Below are positions 10,709 to 22,268 of a stretch of DNA of 64,000 bases, one piece after another. Below the pieces are notes generated by a model. The model saw only the letters and a list, made by a program, of their open reading frames with translations, was not told the DNA's origin and searched no databases. Each line of letters opens with the position of its first letter. The first letter of the stretch is position 1. This DNA comes from Sympetrum striolatum (lineage: Eukaryota; Arthropoda; Insecta; Odonata; Libellulidae): assembly GCA_947579665.1 (NCBI GenBank), contig OX388350.1, positions 89,051,152 to 89,115,151 on the forward strand. Direction: 5' to 3'. The position numbers were made by a program, and so were the translations under genes.

Positions 10709-12190
10709 TAATAGATAACCAGGAAGACCCAGGTTCAATGCTGGACGAATAAATTGCAGAGAGGTTTAAGAATATTTTCAATCCTCTTTTTTTTTCTTTT
10801 GAGGACTATTGATGAGCGTTTGAAGAGAAAATTGAAATGTTTCAAATGCTTTGTTTTTGGATTCCTTGATAGTCCTTGGTTCGATCCCAGAAAGCCATTT
10901 ATATTACCCAGTGCATTTCAGATGGGGATAATGGAGTCTTATTTCAGGAACTTTCCGGTACGACATCGACTTCAAACTTTGCATTAATTAAGATCATTCC
11001 GAGCAATATATTTTGTCTATTCGCATCTGCCAATAGTTCCTTGGTTCGACACCAAGCGTCTACAAAAATAAGAGTATGCTATAGTCGGTTCACCATCATG
11101 AAGGCAAAAATTCTCCCCATTTAAAATGCATAGGCCCATATATTTTAAACGGGAGAAATTTGTGTGACGTTGCTAAATTTGCGAAAAATTATGGAGTTGG
11201 TCGAAATTGTTTCAATTTTTTTCAGTGTTTAGTATCAGTGATACCACACATAACAATAGACAAAGGGTCTGACAGAGAAAAAATTCCGAAAAAACATCAA
11301 GAACAACTTTGATAGGATTCTATAATGAAAAAATTAATAAAATCATAATAGAAATTACTGATTACTAATTGTTAGATATCTTAAAAAGTGATCGAAACAG
11401 GGGGAACACTGAATACAACGGAATAGCCGCACGAACGATCGCGGCTGGCGTCGCGTAATGCGGTACGCCGTAAGAAAAATTGTATTTCTTAAGTTGTTTA
11501 TGAACTTAAAGGGTTCGGACTTGCACAGAAAATAAATTCACTATTTTCTAAGACACTTTCTCGCTGGATGTTTTTCCGTGGGCGAATTGGACGAAAAGTG
11601 GCAGGCGACTACTTTTTTCAATGCATTTTGCGAGAAATTTTCGACTTTTTTATTAATTTCTGTTGAAATTTTCCCTAAAATGTATTCAACTGCCTAAGTA
11701 TTAACACTAAAGAAAAGAGAAAGGTTTGAAGCTGATATTGATGTAAAAAAATTCCATGTTTCTCGAATTAGAGAATCAATGGCACCCATTCCAAAAGAAA
11801 CGGAACAAAACGCCGTATTTCTTTGAGATGTAACACTTTTGTTGTTTTTTGCCAATATGTTGCAAATAAACAAAAAATAATCACGGTGTTATGTATGGTA
11901 TCACTGATACTAAACACTGAAAAAAATTGAAACAATTTCGACCAACTCCATAATTTTTCGCAAATTTAGCAACGTCGCACAAATTTCTCCCGTTTAAAAT
12001 ATATGGGCCTATGCATTTTAAATGGGGAGAATTTTTGCCTTCATGATGGTGAACCGACTATACGACTTTTAAAAGTATTTTAAACTCTTACCGATAACAT
12101 TGAAACTCAAAACTTGGCATGTGAATAAAGATTATAAATACATTCCTTATGCTTGCAGTATGCAAGCAACATTTTTATATATAGGTAGAT
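10709..12190 (+). repeat. R element, three-motif copy with a TIR element inserted
   Basis: Plus-orientation motifs lie near 10733 (degenerate), 10878 and 11043. After the 979-bp insertion (11082-12060) the R sequence resumes with CGACTTTTAAAAG, matching the 'GCTACGATTTTTAA' context of other copies. It ends in the hairpin at about 12152-12168. Confidence 0.65.
11082..12060. mobile_element. TIR element, ~979 bp, with ~170-bp inverted termini and TA duplication
   Basis: The left end TAGTCGGTTCACCATCATGA and the right end TCATGATGGTGAACCGACTA are reverse complements, and the match continues inward for about 170 bp, to about 11250 and 11890. TA flanks both ends (11080-11081 and 12061-12062). Removing the insert restores normal R sequence, so the boundaries are well supported. 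The interior has no coding capacity. A TA duplication suits a Tc1/mariner-class mobiliser, but I do not recognise the termini. Confidence 0.75.
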
Positions 12191-12890
12191 GTTTGTCCAG
12201 ATATATATACATATATGCGATAAAAAATTCTAAAGCCGGCGCCACACGATGCGTCGAATGTTGGGTACAACGTTTGATCCAATGTTTGGGTCAAATGATT
12301 CGACAGTTGATGAGGCAAACGTTTCTGCCACACGATGTGACGAATGTTTGATCCAATACGTTTGGTTCAAACATTTGCTCGCTGCTTCATTTGCTGCGGG
12401 ATATGGCGGAAGATATGCCACGGCTGCTGCCAAAGTAGTGGTATTATACTGTTCACAGTTATTACTTGAAAATTTGAAACATAAAAGACGTGATAGAAGG
12501 TGGTGATTTATCTCTACATAAATCCAAGAAAGGCAAGTAGCAAGCAAATATTTTCAAACAACGCGAAATTACCTAATGTTGACTCAATGCATGAGGAAGA
12601 ATTAAATATTATATGAGAAAACTAATATTTTTTCAGGTACAGTGGCTCAGTCACAATAAAAATCTGACGTTCTGAAATTCCGTTCACTTCTCACGAGCCC
12701 ATGTGGCCGAGAGTCCAACCTCCCAACCGAGTTCCCTCGAATGCTCGAGACTTCCGTTGACTCGGGTCACAAAGACCGACAACAGTCGGAACATCTTCCA
12801 ACGCGAACGTTTGACGCTTGACATTGTAAGCTCGATATTCGATACTCTGCTACTAGTGGAGGCATTTTAGGCAAGAAAAGGCTCAACTTA

Positions 12891-13583
12891 AGCCGGCGCC
12901 ACACGATGCGTCGAATGTTGGGTACAACGTTTGATCCAACGTTTGGGTCAAATGATTCGACAGTTGATGAGGCAAACGTTTCTGCCACACGATGTGACGA
13001 ATGTTTGATCCAATACGTTTGGTTCAAACATTTGCTCGCTGCTTCATTTGCTGCGGGAAATGGCGGAAGATAGGGATATATGTCGCGGCTGCTGCCGAAG
13101 TAGTGGTATTATACTGTTCACAGTTATTACTTGAAAATTTGAAACATAAAAGACGTGATAGAAGGTGGTGATTTATCTCTACATAAATCAAAGAAAGGCA
13201 AGTAGCAAGCAAATATTTTCAAACAACGTGAAATTACCTAATGTTGACTCAATGCATGAGGAGGAATTAAATATTATATGAGAAAACTAATATTTTTTCA
13301 GGTACAGTGGCTCAGTCACAATAAAAATCTGACGTTCTGAAATTCCGTTCACTTCTCACGAGCCCGTGTGGCCGAGAGTCCAACCTTCCAACCGAGTTCC
13401 CTCGAATGCTCGAGACTTCCTTTGACTCGGGTCACAAAGACCGACAACAGTCGGAACATCTTCCAACGCGAACGTTTGACGCTTGACATTGTAAGCTCGA
13501 TGTTCGATACTCTGCTACACAATGCTACAAACTATCAAGCTTCCAACGTTGGAAGGTGTTCGTAGCATCGTCTGGCGCCGGCT
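12891..13583. mobile_element. Harbinger-type MITE, second copy, intact
   Basis: This 693-bp unit has the same 19-bp termini as 12234-17990 and is flanked by TTA at 12888-12890 and 13584-13586. It lies within the left arm of element X: removing it restores CAACTTATCC, which is what the right arm shows. Its body is almost identical to the MITE it is nested within. Confidence 0.85.
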
Positions 13584-14243
13584 TTATCCTTTTTGGTTTA
13601 TCAAGCTGAAAATTGGTGGAGAAGTTCTTTGAACAGCCAAAAGCAAAATCCCAAAAATCCCAAAAAATCCCAATTGGGCAACATGCCTAAATATTTAAAC
13701 AAAAGTCGCCATCTTGGATTTTCGACCTTGCATCATATTGAACGGTATATCTCCGTATCTAATGGTGATAAAGACACACGGTTTGATTTAAACTACTTAC
13801 TAAAGTGTAAACTAGACCCATGGTATTTTATATTGAAAGAAAAATGAGTAAATCTAAAGCTACACACGAAAAACAACTCGTCTTAGGGTAGCTTTAACGG
13901 GAAAATCAGCGTTAAATGTCGATTTTCGACCTTTTATTATCATTAAATCAAAAAATATATCGAAATAAAAGTTGTAGAACACATCAAAAGGCTTCAGAAT
14001 GTTTTATTATTATCTCCGTAGTCCAAAAATTGTAGCTTCTACGAAGCGCCAAACACGTTCGCACACTCAGCAGATGACCAATAACGCGGAGCGCCTATGT
14101 GCGAGTATCCATCAAAACACCGATTATAATGCCGGAAAGTATATTCTTATTCCTACAAGTAAATAATTTTACTAATAAAATATTTAAGCGCTTAATAATT
14201 ATAACTTAGTAAGATAAAATTTAATAAAAGGAAAGATACCCCA

Positions 14244-14487
14244 TTAATTTGGACGAATGTTTTTCTTGATGTTTGCATCCTCGGGCGAGTTTTCAATTTG
14301 GCGAGAATGAGGTAAGATATCGAAATGCGGAGTAATGTCGTCTTCTTCTTCCTCATTCATTTCATCTAAATCGTTCGGATCCGAACCATACCAAAATCAA
14401 AGACCGGATCGTTACCACAGCCGTTTCTTCATTGTCCAAAACCACGCTTTTGCAAATAGAGCACACAACCTCCACTGAAGTAGCCAT
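14244..14487 (-). pseudogene. Small acidic protein remnant inside element X
   Basis: On the minus strand, a frame starting at 14487 reads MATSVEVVCSICKSVVLDNE (a CSIC motif) and runs 43 codons to a stop. A second frame overlapping its end gives an acidic tail, DPNDLDEMNEEEEDD, ending at a stop at 14244-14246. The two could be one product broken by a frameshift or joined by splicing. The family is not recognised. Since it lies between the arms of element X, it may be what is left of X's own gene. Confidence 0.35.
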
Positions 14488-14639
14488 GCTTATACGTGAA
14501 TGGCACCCACACCACAAAGAAACATACAGTAACACAGCACTTACAAGTCACAAACCCAAGCCTACACTAGGCATTCAAAACTTAAAGGAACGCTAAGAAC
14601 TACGCACAAACTCACTCTAGGAACTTAAAAAAAAACGAA

Positions 14640-17060
14640 TAAATGCCAAATAATGAAACCAAAAGCTGCGCAGCAGTCATTTTCCGGTCTGAACGAGTTC
14701 TAGATTCCAAAAATGGAATCATCCTGCGTAGAATTCCTTTGGAATCCCTTTATCCCATTGAATGGGCTTGCTTCGATGATAAGGTGATAACATTTGCCAG
14801 TGAGATCTGTTTTAAGAAGTTAAATACCCTCCGCGATAAACTCACCAGATTATCCCAGAAGTAATTACGCAGGATGATTCCACCTGCCGCCGATTTTCCT
14901 CAAAACTATCTCCCACAGAGCATGTATTTTACCAGTGAGTGAAAAACCTATCCTACGTTAACTTTTCTGATAACGAAGTCAACTTCCTATCAAAAGGCCT
15001 GAATTTTAATTCTAGCCATTATAACGGTAACGATTTTAAGAATCTGATAGCTGATTGTGAGTATATTTTCAACCATCAAGGGAATGATCGTTCCTTAAAA
15101 CATAACTTCACCCATACCATCACTTAAAATCTGAAAAATCTAGTGTCGCCTTCTTACTTCCCCGTAAACTTACTTCCCAGAAAACCTTACTTAGCATCAT
15201 GAATACTGTGGAACGTGAAAATCTCGTTATTTCCAAAGCCTACTAAGGAAAGTGCATTGTCATAATAGACAAAAGTTATTACACTCAAAAAGTACAAACC
15301 TTCATAGAAGACAACCATATATTGAAAATCAACGACCCTACCAACGAACTAAATAAAAAAGTGAAAGAAATAGTGAAAAAGGGTACAACTGTGCTAAAAC
15401 CCAAGGATTATTATAAAATAATTAATCCAAATCCTCTTCCTCCACGATTATACGCTCTCTTAAAGTTGCATAAACTTGATATCCCCATCCGCCCAGTTAT
15501 TTCATGTGTTTCCTCCCCAACCCACAAACTGGCCTCTATAGTGAATGAACTTATTTAAAACTTAACCCTATTTTCACCTAGATATGGTATCCGAAACTCC
15601 ATCGACCTTGCTGATAGACTAAAAAATTTGAAATTATATACAAACTAAAAAATTGTTTTTTTGATGTTAATAACATATTTACAAAAATCGCATATTTAAA
15701 AAAGGTGTCGTTGCTGTTGGAAAAATTATTGTACGACAAAAACTTGGACAGAAATGTTGTTCACGATATTTTACTGTTGACAGATTTATGTATTTCGCAA
15801 AATTAGTTTTGTTTGAAAAATCTTTTTTTAATCAACCCGATGGTCTAGCGATGGGATCTCCCCTCTCGCCAATTTTAGCCGAAATATTTTTAGAAAATTT
15901 TGAGAATAATTTATTTACAAATTCCCAGAATGACGAAAACCCGTTTTCTTGTGGTTGAGATTAATGAGATATGTTGACGATGTCCTTTGTATTTGGAATG
16001 GATCCCACAGACAGTTGAATAGCTGTCACACCTAAACCAACAACACAGTAAAATCAGATTTTCTTTAGAAATAGAGAATAACAACAATTTGAACTTCCTA
16101 GACTTAACTCTCTCAAAGAATGCAGATTCAATTGAATATTCTATCTATCGAAAACCGACTTATACGAACCACACAATTCATGCAACCTCTAATCATCCAG
16201 TCACACATAAACACGCAGCTTTTCATAGTTTTATTCATCGCCTCTTAAATATCCCCCTCTCTCCATCAAACGTTTCTCGGGAACTAAAAACCATAAAATG
16301 CATGGCTCTCTCCGATGGTTATTCCGAAAAACTTATAGATATCATACTTTCACATGGACAAATAAAACAAAACATTTTCAGGATATATCCCGATTGCTCC
16401 ATTTTCACGGAAGTACAACGTTGGGGGAAATTATCTTTCCTCGGCCACATCAGTTATCATCTTGCCAATTTCTTAAATGCTCTAACATCAGACCCGCTTT
16501 CTATACAACGCAGAACATATGAAAAACTATTTTAAACAATAAAGATAAATTCGATAAAACACGCAAATCTGGTATATATAAATTAAATTGTAAAGACTGT
16601 AATACAATATACATAGGCCAAACCAGTAGAAATTTACACATTCGAACAAAAGAACATAAACAGTCTTTCCTCAATGGTTCCAGTGATCACATTTCGCTAA
16701 ACATTTACTCGACAATAAACACCATTCAGACTTTACCAACACCCTCCTCCATAGCCAGTCTCAAGGAAATAAGCTAAACTACCTGGAGGAATTAGAAATT
16801 TTACATCATAATTATACGTTAACTAACATTCACCTCTTTCCTAACCACTCCCTACTTTTATCAACTATTTGCCTCCTCCAGCTGCTTCCCTCACCTAATA
16901 TCCTTAACCCTTCCTCCCATCTCAGACCTTGCTTGCTCATGGGCCATTTTTTTGTATATATTCACTGGAGTTGTGGTCTCTTTACCTGATGATGGACAGA
17001 ATTTTCTGAAACCGATTGTGTATTAAAACTCAAGTAGAATTTTCGACATAGTGTTTTTTA
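14640..17060 (+). pseudogene. Penelope-like retroelement, multiply frameshifted
   Basis: Pieces of one Penelope polyprotein occur in order. The N-terminal region (14939-15127) includes NEVNFLSKGLNFNSSHYNG. RT segments at 15150-15558 include LPPRLYALLKLHKLDIPIRP. A region with many stops contains MRYVDDVLCIW near 15965. The 16089-16535 frame holds MNFLDLTLSKNADSIEYSIY and RKPTYTNHTIH. The GIY-YIG domain at about 16570-16720 reads GIYKLNCKDCNTIYIGQTSR. The 3' end near 16990 has CCTGATGATGG...GAAACCG. At least five frameshifts or stops separate the parts, so it is inactive. It retains nearly full length and is inserted inside element X. Confidence 0.85.
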
Positions 17061-19248
17061 TCTCTATTCTTATGTTGGTTTATTGTTGTTAGTGTTTAGA
17101 AAGGTTTTATATTATTTTCCTTCGATAGTATTAATTCTTCCGGTTATATTTCCACTTTATAGTCGTTAGCTTGTAATTTTTTATCCTTTTATATTATTGC
17201 CTTATTTTTATAAATCATTTTCGTTAGTTTTCCATTTGGGAAAATATTTGGTTAATTCTTTGAATAGTTATATCATAGTCATAGCAATTCAATAGCATAT
17301 AATATAACATAGGGATATAAGGAATATAGGAATAAGAATATACTTTCCGGCATTATAATCGGTGTTTTGATGGATACTCGCACATAGGCGCTCCGCGTTA
17401 GTGGTCATCTACTGAGTGTGCGAACGTGTTTGGCGCTTCGTAGAAGCTACAATTTTTGGACTACGGAGATAATAATAAAACATTCTGAAGCCTTTTGATG
17501 TGTTCTACAACTTTTATTTCGATATATTTTTTGATTTAATGATAATAAAAGGTCGAAAATCGACATTTAACGCTGATTTTCCCGTTAAAGCTACCCTAAG
17601 ACGAGTTGTTTTTCGTGTGTAGCTTTAGATTTACTCATTTTTCTTTCAATATAAAATACCATGGGTCTAGTTTACACTTTAGTAAGTAGTTTAAATCAAA
17701 CCGTGTGTCTTTATCACCATTAGATACGGAGATATACCGTTCAATATGATGCAAGGTCGAAAATCCAAGATGGCGACTTTTGTTTAAATATTTAGGCATG
17801 TTGCCCAATTGGGATTTTTTGGGATTTTTGGGATTTTGCTTTTGGCTGTTCAAAGAACATCTCCACCAATTTTCAGCTTGATAAACCAAAAAGGATAAGT
17901 TGAACCTATTCTGCCTCCACTATACACAATTCTACGAACTATCAAGCTTCCAACGTTGGAAGGTGTTCGTAGCATCGTCTGGCGCCGGCTTAACCATGTT
18001 CCACAAGGGCCATTGACATGAAATTTTTACCACGTACTGGCCATAACGAGTAACCACCAGAAAAAAAGCGATTTTGAATCTCAGTATTATCGGTTCGATG
18101 AAAGAAGGCCCGAAAATCCCGATTTTTCCCGTAACGATACATGGCGGGGATTTTTGAATACTTTTTGAGGCACTTCCCGGCAAAGTAGAGAAATGAAATT
18201 CGAGGGATACCCTGCATATGCGGAAAAAACTATAAAGAGATCTTCGAAGATTATCCATGGTTCGACGCTTGGTCAGGACAAATATCTCCCGTTTAAATTG
18301 CATTGCGACGATTTTTAAGAGTTATTTTTAAAATCACTTCCCAATAAGATGGAAACTTGAAACTCGGCATGCAGATAGACATTATCCGTTCTCCGTACGC
18401 TTTTTATCGTCTAGCTGATGATCCTTGGTTCGATCCCAGTGAGTTATTTATATTCCTCAATGCATTTCTCATGGAGATAAAGGAAACTCATTTTAGGTAC
18501 TTCCCGGCAGGATATCGACTTCAAACTTTGTATAAAATAAGATCAAGTCCTAGTAACCCATAATGAGTATTCGCATCCGCCAATAGCTCCTGGGTTTTCC
18601 ACCAGGGGTCTCCAAAATTAGATATTACTACGATTTTTATTATTTTTTTCAACCCTTTCCTGATGACATATAAACTTGAAACTCGGCATGTATATAGATA
18701 TAACGAATATATTTAATTTACGCTATTATAAGTTTCTCTGATTATCCTTGGTTCGATCCCAGAGAGCTATTATATTATCGAACGCATTTCAGATGGGGAT
18801 AACGGAATCTTAATTTTGGACCTTCCCGGTATAATATCGACTTCAAAATTCGAATCAAATAATCTTTATATTTGCTAGGGTATTATATCTATTCACGTCT
18901 TTCAAAAGATCCTTGGTTCGACACCAGGCGTCTCCAATATTTCAAACATATGGCGGGGATTTCAAATTATTTACGATTCGGCTTCGAAAATATTTTACGC
19001 TATATCCTGGTAGGATGGGGAAAACAGAATCATAAAGTTCACGGAAAACGCGCTCTTCTTTCTTTCTATGAATGTGACACCAAATAGGTGGGAGTTTGTC
19101 GCCAGGTGGGAGGAGATTTCCCCTTTTTTAAAAAAAATTACGTTGATTTTTAAGAATATTCTCAATCCTATTTTTTTATTTTGAGGACCTTTTCTCGATA
19201 TGATGTCGATTTGAAATTTCTATTATCAGTATGCTTGAAGAATGCAAG

Positions 19249-19737
19249 TAACTTTTACTCGTATAAAATATATTCATTATCTCTATCCAACTGCCGAGTT
19301 TCAAGTTTCCATGTTATCGGAAGTGGGTTTAAAAAAACCTTTATATCGCCATAATGCATTTTCAATAGGAGATATATTTGCCCATACCTCACGTCAAACT
19401 AAGGTTAATCCTCGAAGATGTCTTTGTTGTTTTCGTTTGATATGCAAAGTTCCCAACGATCCCTCAAATTTCAACTCTCTAATTTACCGGGAAAAGCTTG
19501 AAAAAAATTTTAAATCCTGGCAATGTATCATTTTGGAAAAAATTGGACTTTGGGGCCATCTGGCATCGAACCCATGACACTGATGTTTAAAATCACTTTT
19601 ATTCTGGTGGTTACAGACTATAGCCAGTACGTCGTTAAAATTTCAAGTCAGTGACACTTGTGGAACCTGGTGAGAATTTTGATCTCCTGTATATAAGTAG
19701 GTATATCCGGAGTAACGTCTATATACAATATCTATCT
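19249..19737 (-). repeat. R element, short copy
   Basis: Minus-orientation copy of about 0.5 kb with motifs near 19388 (degenerate) and 19566 and an inverted left end at about 19690-19722 (TATCCGGAGTAACG). It meets the next copy head to head. Confidence 0.55.
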
Positions 19738-20876
19738 ATTAAATATAGATGCTTCTCCGGATTCATTCAAGGATATAGATAGATAGATAGGATACAAATT
19801 CACAGCCAAAACTAGAAGCGTCATCGACTTGAAATTTTTACGACGTATTGGCCATAACGTGTAACCGCCAGAAAAATTGCGATTTTGAACTTCACTGTCA
19901 TGGGTTCGATTCCAGAGGGTCCCAAAGTCCCGATTTTTTCCGTTTAAATGCATTGCTTTGATTTTCGGGAATTTCTAAAAAATACTTCCCTTATAGTAAG
20001 ATAATCAAAACTCTAGGAGCCGTTATACATGGTCATGATCTATTCAAAACATTAATGACTTTGATGAAAAATATCCTAGGTTCGATGCTAGGACGATGCA
20101 AAAATCCGCCGTTTAAAATACATGGGAGTAGTTTTTCATTATTTTTTTTGATGCACTTATTGAAATTATAGGATGTTCGTGCTTTGCTGGAAGATGTATG
20201 GTACGAATTAGTTTTAAAATGTTTTATAAGACCGTAATATTCCTGGGTTCGATTCCAGAGCACAATAACTTTTCTCTCATAAGGAATATAAGGGAAAAGT
20301 AGGACGTCATTTGAGGCAGTTGTAACCAATATTTCTGCTTGAATTTGCATACGCGGTTAGAGATGGTGTTTTTCTGTTGTGTTGCATAGCAAGTATTGCC
20401 TGAAAGTCCCAGGTTCGGTGCCGGGGGGTAAATATATCCCCCATATATAATACAATGGGGTTGCTTTTCATAATTTTTTTATGCATTTATCGATATGTAA
20501 GTGAGCTCTTGTTTAGATGGAAGATGTATATTAAGACTTTGTTTAAGAAAAAAGATAAATAAGACCATGCTGTTCCTGGGTTCGATGCCAGTGCACATTA
20601 CAAATCTCACATAAGGAGTGTATGTGAAAAGTAGGACGTCGTTTGTTTGTCGTTTGCTTGAATTTTCACACATAGTTTGATATGGTTATCTTCTGTTTTG
20701 CTGCATAGTAAGTTCACCAGGAAGACCGGGGTTCGCTGCCAGGCGATTAAATTGCATCGAATTCTTCGAATATTTTGGACCTTTTTTTTCTTTTGAGGAC
20801 CGTCCCTATATGATACCGATATGAAATTAGTGTTGTCGATCTGCTTGCAGTATGCAAGCTACATTTTACTCGTTAT
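19738..20876 (+). repeat. R element, full-length copy (variant monomers)
   Basis: It begins TATAGATGCTTCTCCGGATT with a GATA microsatellite and ends at the hairpin and ACTCGT near 20845-20876. Motifs lie at 19903, 20079, 20246, 20412, 20579 and 20730 (spacing 176, 167, 166, 167, 151). Its inner monomers differ from those of the 42.4 kb copy, so there are subfamilies sharing one architecture. Confidence 0.75.
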
Positions 20877-21995
20877 ATATAGACGCTTCTCCGGATATAC
20901 CTAGATATACACTCACTCACTCACTGGGGATAAAAATTCTAACCATGTTCCACAAGTGCCACCGACTTGAAATTTTTACGACGTATTGGCCATAACGTGT
21001 AACCTCCAGGAAAAAGCCGACTTTGAACCTCAGTGTCATGGGTTCGATTCCAGAAGGCCCCAAAGTCGCGATTTTCTCCATAAGAATACATTGTGAGGAT
21101 TTTCTAAAATTTGTTTGGTGCACTTCCCGGAAAAGTAGAGAATTGAAATTCAAGGGATCACTAGAAGCCGTGCTTATCTAACGAAAATCAAAAAGACATC
21201 TTCGAATATTGTCCATGGTTCGATGCTAGGTCGGGGCAAAAATCGGCCGTTTAAAATGCATTGTGGCGATTTTTAAGATTTTTTTTGGACCCCTTCCCAA
21301 TGGCATAGAAACTTGAAATTCGGCATGAGGTTAGATATCATGAATATATTTTATAATCAAATTTTACATATTCGCAGATGGTCTTTGGTTCGATCCCAGA
21401 GGGCCATTTAAATTCTTCAATGCATTTCTTACAGAGATAACGGAAGCAAATTTTAGGTACTTCCCGGCAGGATATCGACTTCAAACTTTGCATAAAGAAA
21501 GATCAACTCCATACAAATCAAACTGTGCATTCACAGTTATCAATGTGTCCTGGGCTCGACACCAGGCGTCTCTACAATCAGTAACTGATCCGATTTTCAA
21601 TAATTATTTTGAACCCTTTCCCAACAATATAGAAACTTGAAATTCGGCATGTAGATAGAAATCATAGATACGTTTTAAAATCATGTTTTAGATTTGATCG
21701 TCCTTGGTTCGAATCCAGAGATCTATTTACATTCGTGAAAATTAGAACATCTTTTGAGGCAGTTGTAGCCAATATTTCTGCTTGAATTTTCACACATAGT
21801 TAGAGATGGTGATCTTCTATTGTGCTGCATAGTAAGTTCACCAGTAAGACCCGGGCTCGATGCCAGGCGATTAAATTACAGCGAATTTTAAGAAAAATTT
21901 CAATCCTTTTTGTTTTTCTTTTGAGGACCGTCCCGATATGATGCCGATATGAAATTAGTAATGCCGATCTGCTTCTTGTTCTGCTTGCTGATAAT
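20877..21995 (+). repeat. R element, full-length copy
   Basis: It directly follows the previous copy: ACTCGT is followed at once by TATATATAGACGCTTCTCCG. Motifs lie at 21041, 21217, 21387, 21553, 21706 and 21854 (spacing 176, 170, 166, 153, 148). A CACT-type microsatellite replaces GATA. The terminal hairpin is degraded. About 40 bp more (to 22035) is an inverted left-end fragment of another copy. Confidence 0.75.
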
Positions 21996-22268
21996 AGATA
22001 TATCCGAAGGAACATCTATATATAATAGATTTCCTGGTTTATCTCAGATTACCAGCAAAATTTGAAAGAAATCGAGTTAAAATTTTACTAAGTGTTGTCA
22101 AAATTACAGAAAATACTTCAACATCTTGAAAGTGCTTAAAATGCTGAGTATAGAATTTGTTTAGAACATTTTTTTTACTTCTCTTATAAATACATATTCT
22201 TAGAAATACACATTTCAATCTTTATTATTTACAATTCAGATATCAAACAATTACTGAATTTTCTTGGC

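Larger units (their letters stand above)
14158..17325. other. Interior of element X between its inverted arms
   Basis: It contains a small minus-strand coding remnant (14244-14487), a decayed Penelope-like element on the plus strand (about 14640-17060) and about 260 bp of AT-rich sequence after it. No intact transposase is visible. Confidence 0.6.
12856..17920. mobile_element. Element X: TIR element with arms of about 590 bp
   Basis: The outer ends are GTGGAGGCA (12856-12864) and TGCCTCCAC (17912-17920), each next to TA. After subtracting the MITE at 12891-13583, the left arm to 14157 is a near-perfect inverted copy of 17326-17920. Both arms contain the same 84-codon open frame (13593-13847 plus, 17635-17889 minus), differing at one residue (Ser or Cys in NWWRSSLN), which reflects arm identity rather than coding. 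Inside are a small minus-strand coding remnant and a Penelope element. I do not recognise the superfamily; TA flanks suggest Tc1/mariner-class. Confidence 0.7.
12234..17990. mobile_element. Harbinger-type MITE, interrupted by a long-TIR element
   Basis: The left terminus AGCCGGCGCCACACGATGC (12234-12252) and the right terminus (17972-17990) are inverted repeats with one mismatch in 19. TAA lies immediately outside each end (12231-12233 and 17991-17993), the 3-bp TWA duplication typical of PIF/Harbinger. The MITE body is interrupted at 12856-17920. A second, uninterrupted copy of the same MITE lies at 12891-13583, so the original unit was about 690 bp. It encodes nothing. Confidence 0.85.
12176..19260 (+). 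repeat. R element, full copy split by a nested insertion
   Basis: The left part (12176-12233) ends GATAAAAAATTCTAA. The copy resumes at 17991 with TAACCATGTTCCACAAG. Joined, this matches the uninterrupted copy near 20930. Motifs follow at 18092, 18259, 18427, 18593 (degenerate), 18750 and 18915, and the hairpin end is near 19235-19260. Confidence 0.75.
7524..22035. repeat. Cluster of R elements (T-arm-like motif repeat family) in both orientations
   Basis: At least eight copies or part-copies of one repeat family lie here almost edge to edge, some inverted, with other transposons inserted into them. Diagnostic features are GGTTCGA within a short hairpin such as CCTGGGTTCGACACCAGG, repeated every 148-176 bp; a second block with CTTCCCGG and GAAACTTGAAATTCGGCAT roughly midway between motifs; one end with the hairpin GCTTGCAGTATGCAAGC then about 12 bp ending ACTCGT; and the other end with TATAGATGCTTCTCCGGATT beside TATC-type microsatellite. 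I count about thirty exact GGTTCGA or TCGAACC occurrences in this cluster plus the copy at 42.4 kb. There is no A-box or acceptor stem, so these are not tRNA genes. No protein is encoded. Confidence 0.8.

Noticed and set aside
13593..13847. 84-codon frame present nearly identically at 13593-13847 (+) and 17635-17889 (-), as if a duplicated gene
   Set aside because: Both copies lie in the inverted arms of element X; identity follows from the arms. Composition is low complexity with no motif.
20879..20890. Classical Helitron termini (TC start, CTRR end) for R
   Set aside because: R does have a terminal hairpin, but it ends ACTCGT rather than CTRR, does not start with TC, and one copy has 10-bp direct repeats.
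8600..21860. Many GGTTCGA(A/T)CC sequences suggesting a tRNA gene cluster
   Set aside because: Only the T-arm-like hairpin is present. No A-box, anticodon arm or acceptor stem is found at the right distances, and the motifs recur every 148-176 bp inside a repeat.
7524..22035. CRISPR-like array because of regularly spaced repeats
   Set aside because: Units are ~165 bp with related, not unique, spacers; the DNA is eukaryotic and there are no cas genes.
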